Below are positions 17,425-26,374 of a stretch of 64,000 bases of DNA, piece by piece; within the stretch, counting starts at the first letter, position 1; every line of letters starts with the position of its first letter. The stretch is taken from contig NC_014501.1 of the NCBI RefSeq assembly GCF_000147335.1, forward strand, positions 1,116,001 through 1,180,000, written 5' to 3'. This stretch comes from Gloeothece verrucosa PCC 7822 (GTDB lineage Bacteria > Cyanobacteriota > Cyanobacteriia > Cyanobacteriales > Microcystaceae). The notes below the pieces were generated by a model, which ran no database searches, was not told where the DNA came from, and was given only the letters and a program-made list of their open reading frames with translations. A program made the position numbers and the translations under genes.

Positions 17425-17895
17425 TTATTCATCAGAAGCAAGCCATGATTGAAAGCGTTCGTCAGACCGAATATTATCAAAATCTGCATCTGTTTTTGCC
17501 TCAATTTCAATCGCCAAATCGGGAGGAGTATCAACCATCAAATCAAGGCGATTTTTCCAGATCATTTGCTGATAATTCTGGATATAAAAAGACTCATCAG
17601 GTTCAATTCCTTGTTCTAAGTCTTGCCGCTTAAATGTTGTCGAGCCAAAACATTCACAGTTAAGCCCTAATTCTTCTAACAAAATTTTGACCAAATCGCT
17701 AATAATTTCCTTAACTACTTCATGTTCTGGCAATGGAGTCATAATTAAAAGCGTACCTTGACTATAAGCAATCCGTGAACTCCGATGTTCTCCTAGTTCT
17801 TTGATAATTTCTTCAAATTGTTGCCATGATATCTCACGCAAGACAACCTTTTGTCCTGGCAGAAGATCAATTTGTTTAAGTTGGAGTGTAACCAT
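17425..17895 (-). CDS. truncated Uma2-family (DUF820) protein with foreign-looking tail
   Basis: 156 residues from the ATG at 17895 (start at 17916 possible). The Uma2 core is recognisable up to TPPDLAIEIE, which includes the catalytic Pro-Asp and Glu residues. There the family should continue through a lysine-containing strand and a YAxxGVPEVW segment, but this protein instead reads KTDADFDNIRSDERFQSWLA and stops. That tail resembles the ends of TPR or other repeat proteins, so the 3' end appears to have been replaced by recombination. Probably non-functional as a nuclease. Lies between a toxin-antitoxin pair and an ABC exporter. Confidence 0.65.
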   Translation of the reverse strand: MVTLQLKQIDLLPGQKVVLREISWQQFEEIIKELGEHRSSRIAYSQGTLLIMTPLPEHEVVKEIISDLVKILLEELGLNCECFGSTTFKRQDLEQGIEPDESFYIQNYQQMIWKNRLDLMVDTPPDLAIEIEAKTDADFDNIRSDERFQSWLASDE

Positions 17896-17903
17896 TGCAA
17901 TAA

Positions 17904-17951
17904 AACCCAACAACATTTAATGGTAAAGTATTGGGTTTCGTTCCCCAACCT
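17904..17951. repeat. dispersed TTGGGTT palindromic repeat
   Basis: AACCCAA (17904-17910) and TTGGGTT (17931-17937) are inverted copies, followed by TCGTTCCCCAACCTACAA. This block resembles the dispersed repeat that occurs in many cyanobacterial genomes. It lies between the truncated Uma2 gene and the ABC exporter. Confidence 0.55.
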
Positions 17952-17971
17952 ACAATTAATATATTTTAGGA

Positions 17972-19804
17972 TTAAGGTTTTGATAATTGCCTTACCCCTG
18001 TTTGTACCCGCCACAAATTAGCATAAATGCCCTCTTTGTCTAACAACTCTTCATGAGTTCCTCGTTCGACAATTTGCCCATATTCAAGCACATAAATACA
18101 ATCAGCATGACGAATAGTAGAAAGCCGGTGAGCAATAGCAATTGTGGTGCGATTTTGAGTAATCTTTTCTAAAGAGCGAGCAATAGCGGCTTCGGTTTCA
18201 TTATCCACCGCAGAAGTGGCTTCATCTAAAATTAGAATCGGAGGGTCTTTTAAAATTGCCCGGGCAATAGCAATTCTTTGGCGTTGTCCTCCCGATAATT
18301 TTTGTCCTCTTTCCCCGACAATGGTGTCATAATCTTGGGGAAGTTGCATAATAAAATCATGAGCTTCTGCCGCTTTAGCCGCCTGAATAATTTCTTCGGT
18401 TGTCGCATCCGGACTTCCATAAGCAATATTTTCTCTCACACTGCCATGAAACAGAAACACATCCTGACTGACTAATCCTATCCCTCGCCGTAAGTCATAT
18501 AAAATAATATGTTTAATATCTATTCCATCCAGAATAATTCTTCCTTTTTGAACTTCATAAAGTCGCAGTAAAAGTTTAACCAGGGTACTTTTTCCTGAAC
18601 CGGTAGAACCCACAATAGCAATGGTTTTTCCGGCGGGAATATGTAAAGACAAATTTTTTATGATGGGATATCCATTTGAGTAAGCAAAACTGATTTCTTC
18701 TAAAACAATTTCCCCCCGAATAGCCGAGACAGGAAGCGCAATCTTCCCGGAAGGAATCGTGATAGGCGTATCTAATAAATTCATGACTCTGTTGATAGAA
18801 GCCATCGCCCGTTGATATAAATCTAAAGTTTGTCCTAAGCTGGTAAGCGGCCACAATAAACGCTGTGTGAGGAAAACTAACACGCTATAAGTTCCTACTG
18901 CTAGTTTTCCATTTATTACTTCCATTCCTCCAAACAGTAAGATAGCCATAAAACCGGACAAGATAAACATCCGAATTAACGGCACAAATGCGGCACTTAG
19001 CGCGATAGCTCGTTGGTTACTTTGTCGATATCCTTCACTTTCTAATCCCAGACGTTCCTTTTCATAAGCTTCTGTGGTATAGCTTTTAATGGTAGTAATG
19101 CCGCTTAAATTATTGGCCAGACGAGAATTGAGTAAACTCACCCTATCTCGTACATCTGCATAACGAGGCGCGAGAAGTTTTTGAAAGAAAATTGAACCCC
19201 ATAAAATAAAGGGAATGGGCAACATGGCCATCCAAGCAGTACCAGGGGTCAAAATAAAGAAAGCCGCACTGATAACAATTACCGTAGTAATCACCTGTAA
19301 AATGTCATTAGCCCCAAAATCTAAAAACCGTTCCAGTTGGTTAATATCATCATTGAGAATGGCTAAAAGGTGACCTGTAGATTTTTCTTCAAAGTAAGCT
19401 AGTTCTAACTCTTGAATATGACTATAGGCATCTAAACGCAAATCATGCTCAATATGTTGGGCTAAATTGCGCCAGAGCCGCTCATATATATATTGAAATA
19501 GTGATTCTAGTCCCCAAATAATGACAGAGAGAAAACAGATAAATAGGAGTTGTCCAAAAATATTTTTTATTCCCCAATGGGCGATGAGGGAGTTTTGGCG
19601 TTGAACTACAGTATCTACTGCCGCACCAATTAAAGCCGGGGGAGCTAAATCAAATATTTTGTTTAAAATCGAGCAAATAATCGCTTTCCAGATTAAATTA
19701 CTGTATTGCCGTCCATATTTAACTAGACGTACTAGAGGATGAAGTGATGGGGGAGATTGGGTTTTTTTAGACACTCGCCTTGTGAAGAATTTAATTTTCA
19801 GCAA
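17972..19804 (-). CDS. ABC exporter, fused permease and ATPase (MsbA/HlyB-like)
   Basis: 610-residue half-transporter that would act as a homodimer in the cytoplasmic membrane. Residues 30-330 form the six-helix exporter domain; the nucleotide-binding domain (about 355-600) has Walker [12 protein letters not shown]-loop VSQDVFLF, signature [15 protein letters not shown], Walker [13 protein letters not shown] and the H-loop [12 protein letters not shown]. All catalytic residues are present. The substrate (lipid, glycolipid or peptide) cannot be told. The gene stands alone: a kinase gene lies upstream on the same strand after a 150-base gap. Confidence 0.9.
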   Translation of the reverse strand: MLKIKFFTRRVSKKTQSPPSLHPLVRLVKYGRQYSNLIWKAIICSILNKIFDLAPPALIGAAVDTVVQRQNSLIAHWGIKNIFGQLLFICFLSVIIWGLESLFQYIYERLWRNLAQHIEHDLRLDAYSHIQELELAYFEEKSTGHLLAILNDDINQLERFLDFGANDILQVITTVIVISAAFFILTPGTAWMAMLPIPFILWGSIFFQKLLAPRYADVRDRVSLLNSRLANNLSGITTIKSYTTEAYEKERLGLESEGYRQSNQRAIALSAAFVPLIRMFILSGFMAILLFGGMEVINGKLAVGTYSVLVFLTQRLLWPLTSLGQTLDLYQRAMASINRVMNLLDTPITIPSGKIALPVSAIRGEIVLEEISFAYSNGYPIIKNLSLHIPAGKTIAIVGSTGSGKSTLVKLLLRLYEVQKGRIILDGIDIKHIILYDLRRGIGLVSQDVFLFHGSVRENIAYGSPDATTEEIIQAAKAAEAHDFIMQLPQDYDTIVGERGQKLSGGQRQRIAIARAILKDPPILILDEATSAVDNETEAAIARSLEKITQNRTTIAIAHRLSTIRHADCIYVLEYGQIVERGTHEELLDKEGIYANLWRVQTGVRQLSKP

Positions 19805-19960
19805 TCGTATTTACCAAGTTTAACGCACTAGGACTAATGATGAAAGGTCATTTAATACAAACCCATTGAAATGCTTAAGATCATGATTAATGTTTTGATG
19901 ATAAAACTTTATTAATTACATCTATCTTTAGATAGATAAATATTTTAACTGTCTTAATTG

Positions 19961-21346
19961 TTAAAGCTTTTTCCCCGATAGTTGATAACTCCCTGTTTCT
20001 TGAGGTTGGGAAGAAGTCACTATAACTTTATAAATTCCCGTTTCTGGTAAATCTACAACGATTTTGGCATTGGGATTACTAGGAGAGATATCATCATTTT
20101 CAACTCCATCAACACTATTAGGAAATACTAATTTAAGCGAAGGGTCTATTTGTTGACTTGTCATTTCAATACTAATTTTTTGACCTTGATTACCTTTGAA
20201 GTAATAATCTTTATAGTAAAATATTTGATGGTCAGAAGGTGCAAGAGGATTTAAAGAATTTTTTTTAAAAACTTTATCTTGCTCGGTTAAAAATCCGTCA
20301 AGTATTTTGCCATTTAAAGAAAGTTTGGGATTAGGAATAGATTCTATCTGAGAAAAAATTACGCCTCCTCCTATAGCCGCCAATACCACTAAACTTGCAA
20401 CCCCTCCAATCATGACTAAACTGTTATTGTTTTTTTGGGGACTTTTAATTTTTGGCTCTGCATCAATTAATTGAGTGGGTAAAGAGTGGGGTTGAGTGGG
20501 TAAAGGACTTGGTTGAGTGGGTACAGGGCCCGGTTGACCAGACCAGATTAAGCGATGAATATCTTCTAAAACTTCCCTAGCTGATTGATAGCGATCACGG
20601 TAATCATGACAGATCATTTTATCTAAAATTGAAGCCAATTCTGGTGTGACTTTGGCTAAATCATGCCACAGGATTTGTTCAGTATTAAAATTCCGAGGAA
20701 GTTCTTGAGGCATTTGTCCGGTCAGAGCTTGAATACCAATGATTCCTACAGCATAAAGATCACTATTAAATCGAGGATTGCCAACCGCTTGCTCAACGGG
20801 TATATAACCTGGAGTTCCTATTAATGTCTTGGATGAATTATCTTTTTGTGTAACTTCTTTAACGGAACCAAAATCTATTAAAACTAATTTTTTATCTAAA
20901 CTTCTTCTAATAATATTGTCAGGCTTAATATCTCTATGAATAACCTGATTTTGGTGAACAAAATTCAGATTTTCCAGTAATTCTACTAAAATAGTAATAA
21001 CTTGTTCTTCAAGAAGCGGCTGCCCGATCAGGAATTCTGCCGACAAAGGTTTACCAACAATGTATTCTTCTACTAAATAAAATTCTTTATTTTCTTCAAA
21101 ATAAGCTAACAATCGAGGAATATTAGGATGTTCACCCAACTGTTGTAAAATTTTCGCCTCCCGCTCAAACAATTCTTGCGCTTTAAGCAAAACACTAGAT
21201 GATGAGGTGGCCGGATGTAATTGCTTGACAACACAAATTGGATTTCCAGGAAGTTTAGTATCTAGGGCTAAAAATGTACGTCCAAACCCTCCTTGACTGA
21301 GAATTTGCGTCACCTGGTAGCGTCCATCAAGAAGTTTTCCCATCAT
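19961..21346 (-). CDS. Hanks-type serine/threonine protein kinase with C-terminal extracytoplasmic domain
   Basis: 461 residues. Kinase domain about 1-270: glycine loop LSQGGFGRTFLA, ATP-binding lysine in CVVKQL, catalytic loop HRDIKPDNI, DFGSVKE, and GTPGYIPVEQ in the activation segment, the usual cyanobacterial form. A Pro/Gln-rich repeat linker (PTQPSPLPTQP) leads to one membrane helix (about 310-332), after which a beta-rich domain resembles the bacterial pre-peptidase C-terminal type (GQKISIEMTSQ, GIYKVIVTSSQPQETGSYQL). The kinase is inside and the sensor-like domain outside. Substrates unknown. Confidence 0.9.
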   Translation of the reverse strand: MMGKLLDGRYQVTQILSQGGFGRTFLALDTKLPGNPICVVKQLHPATSSSSVLLKAQELFEREAKILQQLGEHPNIPRLLAYFEENKEFYLVEEYIVGKPLSAEFLIGQPLLEEQVITILVELLENLNFVHQNQVIHRDIKPDNIIRRSLDKKLVLIDFGSVKEVTQKDNSSKTLIGTPGYIPVEQAVGNPRFNSDLYAVGIIGIQALTGQMPQELPRNFNTEQILWHDLAKVTPELASILDKMICHDYRDRYQSAREVLEDIHRLIWSGQPGPVPTQPSPLPTQPHSLPTQLIDAEPKIKSPQKNNNSLVMIGGVASLVVLAAIGGGVIFSQIESIPNPKLSLNGKILDGFLTEQDKVFKKNSLNPLAPSDHQIFYYKDYYFKGNQGQKISIEMTSQQIDPSLKLVFPNSVDGVENDDISPSNPNAKIVVDLPETGIYKVIVTSSQPQETGSYQLSGKKL

Positions 21347-21437
21347 ACTTAAAAATAAATTTGAGGCTCTCTATTGATTTTAATCTTGCCAGAGAGATAT
21401 TGTTACAACTGATGGGTAGATAAGGGCAAATGAAGCG

Positions 21438-21457
21438 GTGCGGAACGAGTTCCGCAC
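21438..21457. repeat. dispersed 20-bp palindrome, copy 1
   Basis: GTGCGGAACGAGTTCCGCAC, an 8-base stem with loop CGAG, followed by CCCAG. An identical copy is at 52198-52217, and damaged copies are inside the gene at 35903-39796 (38476-38494) and near 51682-51693. It lies between the kinase start and the glyoxalase gene. Confidence 0.8.
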
Positions 21458-21571
21458 CCCAGCTAAACTCTCTATTGATAAGCTTTAACCTTGAGACAAT
21501 CAACTTTTGGGACTGAAAATGTAACAATAAGTAAATACAGGATGTTAACACAAGGAGATCAAGGACAACTT

Positions 21572-22000
21572 ATGCGAATGTTACACACCATGTTGCGCGT
21601 GGGCAACTTAGAAGAGTCCCTCAAGTTTTATTGTGATGTTTTGGGAATGAAGCTACTGCGCCAAAAAGATTATCCCGGAGGCGAGTTTACTCTCGCTTTT
21701 GTGGGTTATGGGGATGAATCTGACCATACCGTGATTGAATTAACTTATAACTGGGGCGTTGACAGTTATGATTTAGGGAATGCTTATGGTCATATTGCCC
21801 TTGGGGTCGATGATATTTACGCCACCTGCTCCCACATTAAAGCGAAAGGCGGTAAAGTAACCCGTGAACCTGGACCCATGAAACATGGTTCAACAGTGAT
21901 TGCTTTTATCGAAGATCCCAACGGTTATAAAATTGAATTAATTCAACTGGGAACTCAAGGTTCTTCCCAAAAACAAGAAGCGGCTATTAGTCATCAGTGA
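21572..22000 (+). CDS. gloA: lactoylglutathione lyase (glyoxalase I)
   Basis: 142 residues from the ATG at 21572, preceded by AAGGACAACTT; longer in-frame starts at 21491 and 21542 exist but give an N-terminus foreign to the family. Two beta-alpha-beta-beta-beta modules of the VOC fold are seen, with metal-ligand segments [18 protein letters not shown] (His), [11 protein letters not shown] and [10 protein letters not shown] (Glu), GHIALGVDD (His) and [14 protein letters not shown] (Glu). The enzyme isomerises the hemithioacetal of methylglyoxal and glutathione to S-lactoylglutathione. Confidence 0.93.
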   Translation: MRMLHTMLRVGNLEESLKFYCDVLGMKLLRQKDYPGGEFTLAFVGYGDESDHTVIELTYNWGVDSYDLGNAYGHIALGVDDIYATCSHIKAKGGKVTREPGPMKHGSTVIAFIEDPNGYKIELIQLGTQGSSQKQEAAISHQ

Positions 22001-22010
22001 TCTGTCAATA

Positions 22011-22038
22011 GTTATTAGTCATTAGTCATTAGTCCTTA
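22011..22038. repeat. heptameric STRR repeat
   Basis: Four tandem heptads GTTATTA, GTCATTA, GTCATTA, GTCCTTA between gloA and the TSUP gene. Same unit family as the repeat at 13541-13590. Confidence 0.7.
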
Positions 22039-22080
22039 GAAAATAGGGATACAGTTGTTAAAACCTATAATTGATCACTG

Positions 22081-22869
22081 TTAACTGTAAAATGCTATCC
22101 AAGCTTTCCACAAGAAATAAAATGATAAAATAGCCAGCAAAGTCCTAAACAAAAAAGTTACAAGTTGATCTGATAATCTAGGAAGAAAACGGGTACTAAT
22201 TTGCGCCCCGATTAAGCCGCCTATACCCAAAAGCAAACCTTCTAAAAATTGCACATTACCTTGTAGAGCGTGTCCCGCACAAGCGGCTATAGAAGTAATA
22301 ACAATAATTCCTAAACTGGTTTGAACAGCCGTTTTAATATTTTCTTTAATTAGCAACATTTGTAGAGGAACCATAACCACACCGCCGCCAACGCCAAAAA
22401 AACCAGCGAGTAATCCTCCACTTCCACCAATAATCACATAAGAAACCATCAGATTAGTTGTTTTCGAGGAGTCTGTAGGGGTTTTACTGGCTAGTTGCTT
22501 GCGTAAATTGGTTAAAAAGATAGTGGCAATTAACAAGAGGGCAAAAGAAGCTAAAAGAATATAATCAGGAACACTATTAGCTAAATAAGTGCCGATTTGT
22601 GCAGTGAATAAAGAAGGGATGGCTATATAAATAACTCGTTTAAGGTCTAGATATCCCATGCGCCAATTTTGAATGCTACCAGAGATTGAGGTAATGACGA
22701 TGGCTAATAGACTGGTAGCTACAGCATTAACGGGTTGATAGTGGGTTTGATCGTGATGTATAGCAATTAAAAGGGGAACTAGAATTGTCCCCCCGCCAAT
22801 ACCCAGTAATCCAGCTAAACTCCCTGAAAATAGTCCTCCCACAAGAAAAATTAACCAGTTGACCCCCAT
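22081..22869 (-). CDS. TSUP-family membrane permease (TauE/SafE)
   Basis: 262 residues, about eight transmembrane helices. The two-fold internal symmetry of the family shows in the paired loops LAGLLGIGGGTILVPLL (N-terminal half) and LAGFFGVGGGVVMVPLQ (C-terminal half). TSUP proteins move sulfite, sulfonates, thiosulfate or related anions across the cytoplasmic membrane; which one cannot be judged. Located directly upstream of, and on the same strand as, nothing obviously sulfur-related; the preceding minus-strand gene is carbonic anhydrase. Confidence 0.85.
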   Translation of the reverse strand: MGVNWLIFLVGGLFSGSLAGLLGIGGGTILVPLLIAIHHDQTHYQPVNAVATSLLAIVITSISGSIQNWRMGYLDLKRVIYIAIPSLFTAQIGTYLANSVPDYILLASFALLLIATIFLTNLRKQLASKTPTDSSKTTNLMVSYVIIGGSGGLLAGFFGVGGGVVMVPLQMLLIKENIKTAVQTSLGIIVITSIAACAGHALQGNVQFLEGLLLGIGGLIGAQISTRFLPRLSDQLVTFLFRTLLAILSFYFLWKAWIAFYS

Positions 22870-22930
22870 AGTTCTGATGCTTTTTTAGGTAATGGTTCAG
22901 CTATTAGATTATAGAGTACCGCCCCAACTG

Positions 22931-23764
22931 TTAACGATTTGATCCTCGATAGATTCGCTCCCACTGTTGAGCAGATAAATGAGAATTAATACTACTTGTT
23001 GCTGAATTCGAGTGACCATTCCCATTACTGCCAGACTTTGGGGATGACTCTGAACGGGAAATATGCTCCTCTTCAGGAGTCGTTTCTGAGTTTTTCACTG
23101 AGCAACTAGGATGGAAATTATATTCGTGTTCAGGTGCCGGTAGACGACTGTGGGGCGGCACAAAATCATGTAACACCGAATCATAGGCAAAGATTTCTCC
23201 AGTTTCAATGCGGTAAATCCATCCCTCAAGCAAAAGTTTATTTTGATGGAGTTTAGAGCGAATAATGGGATAAGTCTGAAGATTTTCTAGCTGAGTGAGA
23301 ACATTTTCTGCCACAGTAACTTCTAATAATTCTTCCCCTTGTAAGTCTTTATAATTATCTTTGACGACGCGACGGGTGGCTTCTGCCTGTTTAAGCCAAT
23401 CATAGACTAGAGGCATTTCTTCAGCGAGTGTATTTAATTTTAATAAACCTTTCATCGCCCCACAATGGGAGTGTCCACAAACGATAATTTGTTCTATCCC
23501 CAAAGCATGAACAGCGTATTCTAGAGCGGCTCCTTCACCTCCATTCGTCGCCCCATAGGGAGGAATCATATTTCCTGCATTGCGAATGACGAATAGTTCT
23601 CCCACTTGAGCTTGAGTGATTAAATTAGGGTCTATACGGGAGTCTGAACAAGTAATAAATAGAATTCGGGGCGTTTGTCCGTGAGCGAGTTCCTCAAATA
23701 GATCTCGATGAAGACTGAAGTAGCCGCTTTGGAATTTTTCTAAGCCCTCAATTAGTTTTTTCAT
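22931..23764 (-). CDS. ccaA: beta-class carbonic anhydrase, carboxysomal CcaA/IcfA type
   Basis: 277 residues. Zinc ligands and catalytic dyad are visible: C39, D41 and R43 in ITCSDSR, H98 and C101 in CGHSHCG; GNMIPPYG follows the first set. The enzyme interconverts bicarbonate and CO2 in the carboxysome lumen for Rubisco. After the catalytic domain (to about 200) comes an extension of roughly 75 residues, Ser/Asn/Gly-rich and ending QQWERIYRGS, which is the size of the tail of Synechocystis CcaA used for oligomerisation and shell-protein (CcmM) contacts. No other ccm gene is in the window. Confidence 0.92.
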   Translation of the reverse strand: MKKLIEGLEKFQSGYFSLHRDLFEELAHGQTPRILFITCSDSRIDPNLITQAQVGELFVIRNAGNMIPPYGATNGGEGAALEYAVHALGIEQIIVCGHSHCGAMKGLLKLNTLAEEMPLVYDWLKQAEATRRVVKDNYKDLQGEELLEVTVAENVLTQLENLQTYPIIRSKLHQNKLLLEGWIYRIETGEIFAYDSVLHDFVPPHSRLPAPEHEYNFHPSCSVKNSETTPEEEHISRSESSPKSGSNGNGHSNSATSSINSHLSAQQWERIYRGSNR

Positions 23765-23939
23765 AGGTGGGAGTCTCTTTATCTGGCTGTTTGGCTTAAC
23801 CTTATAAAATTATTATGCAGTATGGCCATTTTGTATAGCTATTGGAAAAAATACTTAACCCTTAAGATAAATTATTTTTGGATGAGTTAAACTGTTTTGA
23901 TCAAAATTATTATAAAAATATAATTTTAAAATCTTAATT

Positions 23940-24212
23940 ATGCCGCATTTATTAATAGTAGCCCTCCTCGTCCTTGTTGGGTCTGCTCTTTGCGCTTGCA
24001 CAGAAACAGCAATTTTGTCAGTTTCCCCGCTCCGGGTTAGACACCTAGCTCAATCTAATAATCAAGCGACGAAGGTTCTCTTAAATATTCGTCAAAATAT
24101 TAATCATACTTTTGCGACTATTGTGATGATTAATAATTTATTTAATAATTCTCAAATTAGGCCCTATTCTTTTCTTAAAAAGCCATTAAAAATATATTAT
24201 TTTATTAATTAA
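23940..24212 (+). pseudogene. 5' fragment of a CNNM (DUF21) gene
   Basis: The first ~68 codons read as the start of a DUF21 protein: LVGSALCACTETAILS corresponds to the family SxxFSGxETA motif and IVMINNLFNN to the IGNNLVN motif. After NLFNN the frame continues into an unrelated AT-rich 20-residue tail and stops, so the rest of the membrane domain and the CBS domains are gone. The break at about 24150 is 150 bases left of the tRNA-Ser direct repeat, so it is close to but not at the integration point of the element. Two other CNNM genes are at 1-686 and 3249-4367. Confidence 0.75.
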
Positions 24213-24296
24213 TAAATAAATAAATTTACATAAGCAAAACTGTTTGGTGTGATTTTTGGTGTAATTAGAGAACTAGCTAAGCTGAAATATCTTACT

Positions 24297-24428
24297 GAAC
24301 CTGAGTTAGAAGAGTCTTAGTAAAAAATAGAACCCTTAACTGGTAAAGGTTCTAGAGGTTTTTTTTCTTTTTTTTTTAACGGAGAGGGTGGGATTCGAAC
24401 CCACGTTAAGTTGCCCTAAACAGCATTT
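24297..24428. repeat. left attachment repeat (attL) with tRNA-Ser 3' fragment
   Basis: 132 bp, identical to 29609-29739 except for one extra T in a poly-T tract. It contains the bidirectional terminator hairpin (arms AGAACC and GGTTCT) and, from 24380, the 3' 49 bases of tRNA-Ser on the minus strand, up to the anticodon stem. Beyond 24428 the sequence only loosely resembles the tRNA (AGTGCTAGGCATTTAACC), so no functional tRNA is encoded here. Confidence 0.88.
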
Positions 24429-24490
24429 TTAGTGCTAGGCATTTAACCTTAAAACCTTTTCAATACAACTGTTCAAAGAATTAGTGCTAA

Positions 24491-24511
24491 TTTTGGTTAC
24501 TATTTTGGTTA
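24491..24511 (+). promoter_or_regulatory. left arm-type repeat pair
   Basis: TTTTGGTTA at 24491-24499 and again at 24503-24511 (12-base spacing). The same nonamer pair with the same spacing lies inside the right end (29554-29574). Arrangement matches the P and P' arm-binding sites of lambda-type tyrosine integrases. A second direct repeat, TTAGTGCTA, is at 24429-24437 and 24481-24489. Confidence 0.6.
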
Positions 24512-24563
24512 TTTTTTGTTACAATAGGTCTAGGATGAGCTAGAAATTTAAGGAATTAAGATT

Positions 24564-25094
24564 ATGATTCATTCAACAAAACCAAGATTTCAGTACGTTT
24601 CCATACTCAATCAAGCGGGTTATTACAAAGTTTTTATTAGTAGAAGTGTATTAGCTTCGGGATTAAACTTGTCTGTTGGTAGGATTTCTAATGAAACTTA
24701 TCTAAAGAGCTTGCTCATAGCCCAAGATTTGGATAAGTACATTGGTGATAATTTGGTTACGGGAAAACTTGATAAAGAAGAAATACGTGACATTGTAAAA
24801 AAGCATAAAAAACATCCGCATTTACAATTAGTTGGTTCTGAAAATAAACAAGAAACTATCACTGTAAAATCCTTATGGGATTGTTATGTAAATCATCATA
24901 AAAAACTTTTTGTCTGGTCAGAAGTTTATTTATTGACTCATATTCAAACTGTAACGAATCTTATAATTAGTTCTTTTTTTTATTACTATCTTAAGATGTC
25001 AAGTCAGAAAATAATTAATTTTGGAACGATTCCGTGTTACTGTTCAACAGAAAGGTGTCGGAATACCTTCGATAGAACTGTAATGAATAGCTGA
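24564..25094 (+). pseudogene. tyrosine integrase, N-terminal fragment
   Basis: 176 codons. Residues 1-75 look like the arm-binding domain of cyanobacterial phage-type integrases, and TVKSLWDCYVNHHKKLFVWSE (start shown as VKSLWDCYVNHHKKL) like the start of the core-binding (SAM-like) domain. After about residue 125 the sequence becomes Phe/Tyr/Ser-rich and ends with no trace of the catalytic domain; no R, HxxR or Y motif can be found downstream in any frame to 25456. Position at the left att repeat fits an integrase. The gene appears to have lost its 3' half, so it might at most act as a DNA-binding protein. Confidence 0.6.
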
Positions 25095-25456
25095 AACCTT
25101 GAAAAAACGTTCAATGTTCACTCGCACTTTTTCAGTAATTTTGAACTAACTAACTTGGCAGCCTTGTCATATAAGAGTTTTACCTCTTGCGTTTTAAACC
25201 GCGAGTGTTACCATAAGCCCTCAACCATAACCAAACGTTTCAGCCGCCAAAAGCAAATTAATTACTTGAAACTAAATTTTTTCTTTTCTGACTAAGCCAG
25301 AATGGCTTTCTAATTACTTTAATTTTTCTTTTTGACTAATTCAACTTTGGATAATTAATTTCTTTTCTGACTTAATTTAAAAATGAATTACAAATAAAAA
25401 ATATTTTAATCAATAAGAGATAATAGAAGTAGTCATTTATTTTTAAAATTTTAATA
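25095..25456. other. intergenic region of the element with repeated octamers
   Basis: 362 bp without a gene. The left half is less AT-rich than the rest of the element. The right half carries TTCTGACT at 25286-25293 and 25365-25372, part of the element-wide octamer family, and probably the promoter of the resolvase gene. Confidence 0.5.
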
Positions 25457-25969
25457 ATGAAATATGAATTCATTATTGGAGTTGATCCAGGTTTGAATTA
25501 TTTAGCAGTTAGTTTGCTAGATTCAAACAAAAAATTAATGGATTTCAACTGTATTGAACAAGAACAAGAAAAAAACTTGGAGAATAAATACAACAACATC
25601 AATAGAAAATTTACTAAATGGTTTTCCAATTTTAACAAAGAAAAAACAATAATAATTTTAGAGTTTCCTGTTTTTATGATTAAGACAGAAAATACAAAGA
25701 AAGTCGATAAAGCAACTGAGATAATTATAAATGCTGCTAATAAGTTTGATTTAAAAATTCACAAGATTGCTCCTAATCACGTAAAATTTTTGATTACTGG
25801 GAATAGTAGGATTAGTAAAGTAGGTTTATTTGAACAAGTAAAAGGAATGGTTAGTAATATTCCTTCTACTTTATCAGCTTATACAAACAATCACATTACT
25901 GATTCCATTGCTATTGGGCTAACTGGAATTCTCGATATAGAGAAAGATACTCCCTTATCTCTGGCTTAA
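25457..25969 (+). CDS. RuvC-like Holliday junction resolvase
   Basis: 170 residues with RNase H-fold features of the phage/RuvC-like resolvases: a first acidic residue in IIGVDPGLNYLAVSLLD (D9), a second in TIIILEFPVF (E about 73), KIAPNHVKFLITGN as the basic region, and a C-terminal HITDSIAIGL with the conserved Asp in the last helix. It would cleave four-way or branched DNA made during replication or recombination of the element. Long, charged middle region compared with RuvC. Next gene in the same direction is the RHH-like ORF; a hairpin terminator follows. Confidence 0.75.
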   Translation: MKYEFIIGVDPGLNYLAVSLLDSNKKLMDFNCIEQEQEKNLENKYNNINRKFTKWFSNFNKEKTIIILEFPVFMIKTENTKKVDKATEIIINAANKFDLKIHKIAPNHVKFLITGNSRISKVGLFEQVKGMVSNIPSTLSAYTNNHITDSIAIGLTGILDIEKDTPLSLA

Positions 25970-25989
25970 TCATTCTTTTCTTTCTGACT

Positions 25990-26017
25990 CCTCCACATTT
26001 TAAGTGGAGGTTTATTA
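25990..26017 (+). terminator. terminator after the resolvase gene
   Basis: CCTCCAC (25990-25996), loop ATTTTAA, GTGGAGG (26004-26010), then TTTATT. A perfect 7-bp stem directly preceded by an octamer TTCTGACT at 25982. Confidence 0.75.
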
Positions 26018-26135
26018 GTGACTGCAACCGTACAAGCTTGTTCGGTTATTTCTACCTGTCTAAATAGTGTAATATTCTAATTTCAATCAATTGCTTGTGC
26101 TACAATTGTAATTGTTAAAAATTAAGATAATAATA

Positions 26136-26291
26136 ATGTCCCAAACAAATCCTAAAAACCGAATCATGTCCTTTATAATTTCTGAAAAAGAATTAGAAAA
26201 ACTACAGGAAATAGCTAACAACAAAAAATACAAAGGAAAATATTCTACTTACTTTAGGGAAATTTTCATTAATTTCTTAGAAACAGCATAA
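26136..26291 (+). CDS. small RHH-like protein, 51 aa
   Basis: 51 residues beginning MSQTNPKNRIMSFIISEKELEKL (quoted only to show the pattern; key part RIMSFIISEKELEKLQEIA). A short strand (RIMSFII) followed by two helices, ending STYFREIFINFLE, fits the ribbon-helix-helix fold of CopG/Arc-type repressors or plasmid copy-control proteins. It ends 12 bases before a terminator hairpin and lies directly upstream of the VapE-type gene, so a regulatory role in element replication is a reasonable inference. Too short for a firm family call. Confidence 0.6.
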   Translation: MSQTNPKNRIMSFIISEKELEKLQEIANNKKYKGKYSTYFREIFINFLETA

Positions 26292-26302
26292 AAACTATAA
26301 AT

Positions 26303-26324
26303 AGTCAGAAGTTTCTTTCTGACT
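26303..26324 (+). terminator. hairpin formed by inverted octamers
   Basis: AGTCAGAA (26303-26310) and TTCTGACT (26317-26324), each preceded or followed by T, form a hairpin with T-rich ATTTCTTTATT after it. It terminates the RHH-like gene and shows that the element's repeated octamer can act as a stem. Confidence 0.65.
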
Positions 26325-26374
26325 ATTTCTTTATTATTCATTTAAAAAAAACTATTTTTAAAATCTTTTTTATT

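Noticed and set aside
24380..24470. Second tRNA-Ser gene
   Set aside because: Only the 3' 49 bases match; the 5' half and acceptor partner are missing, so it is the attL fragment.
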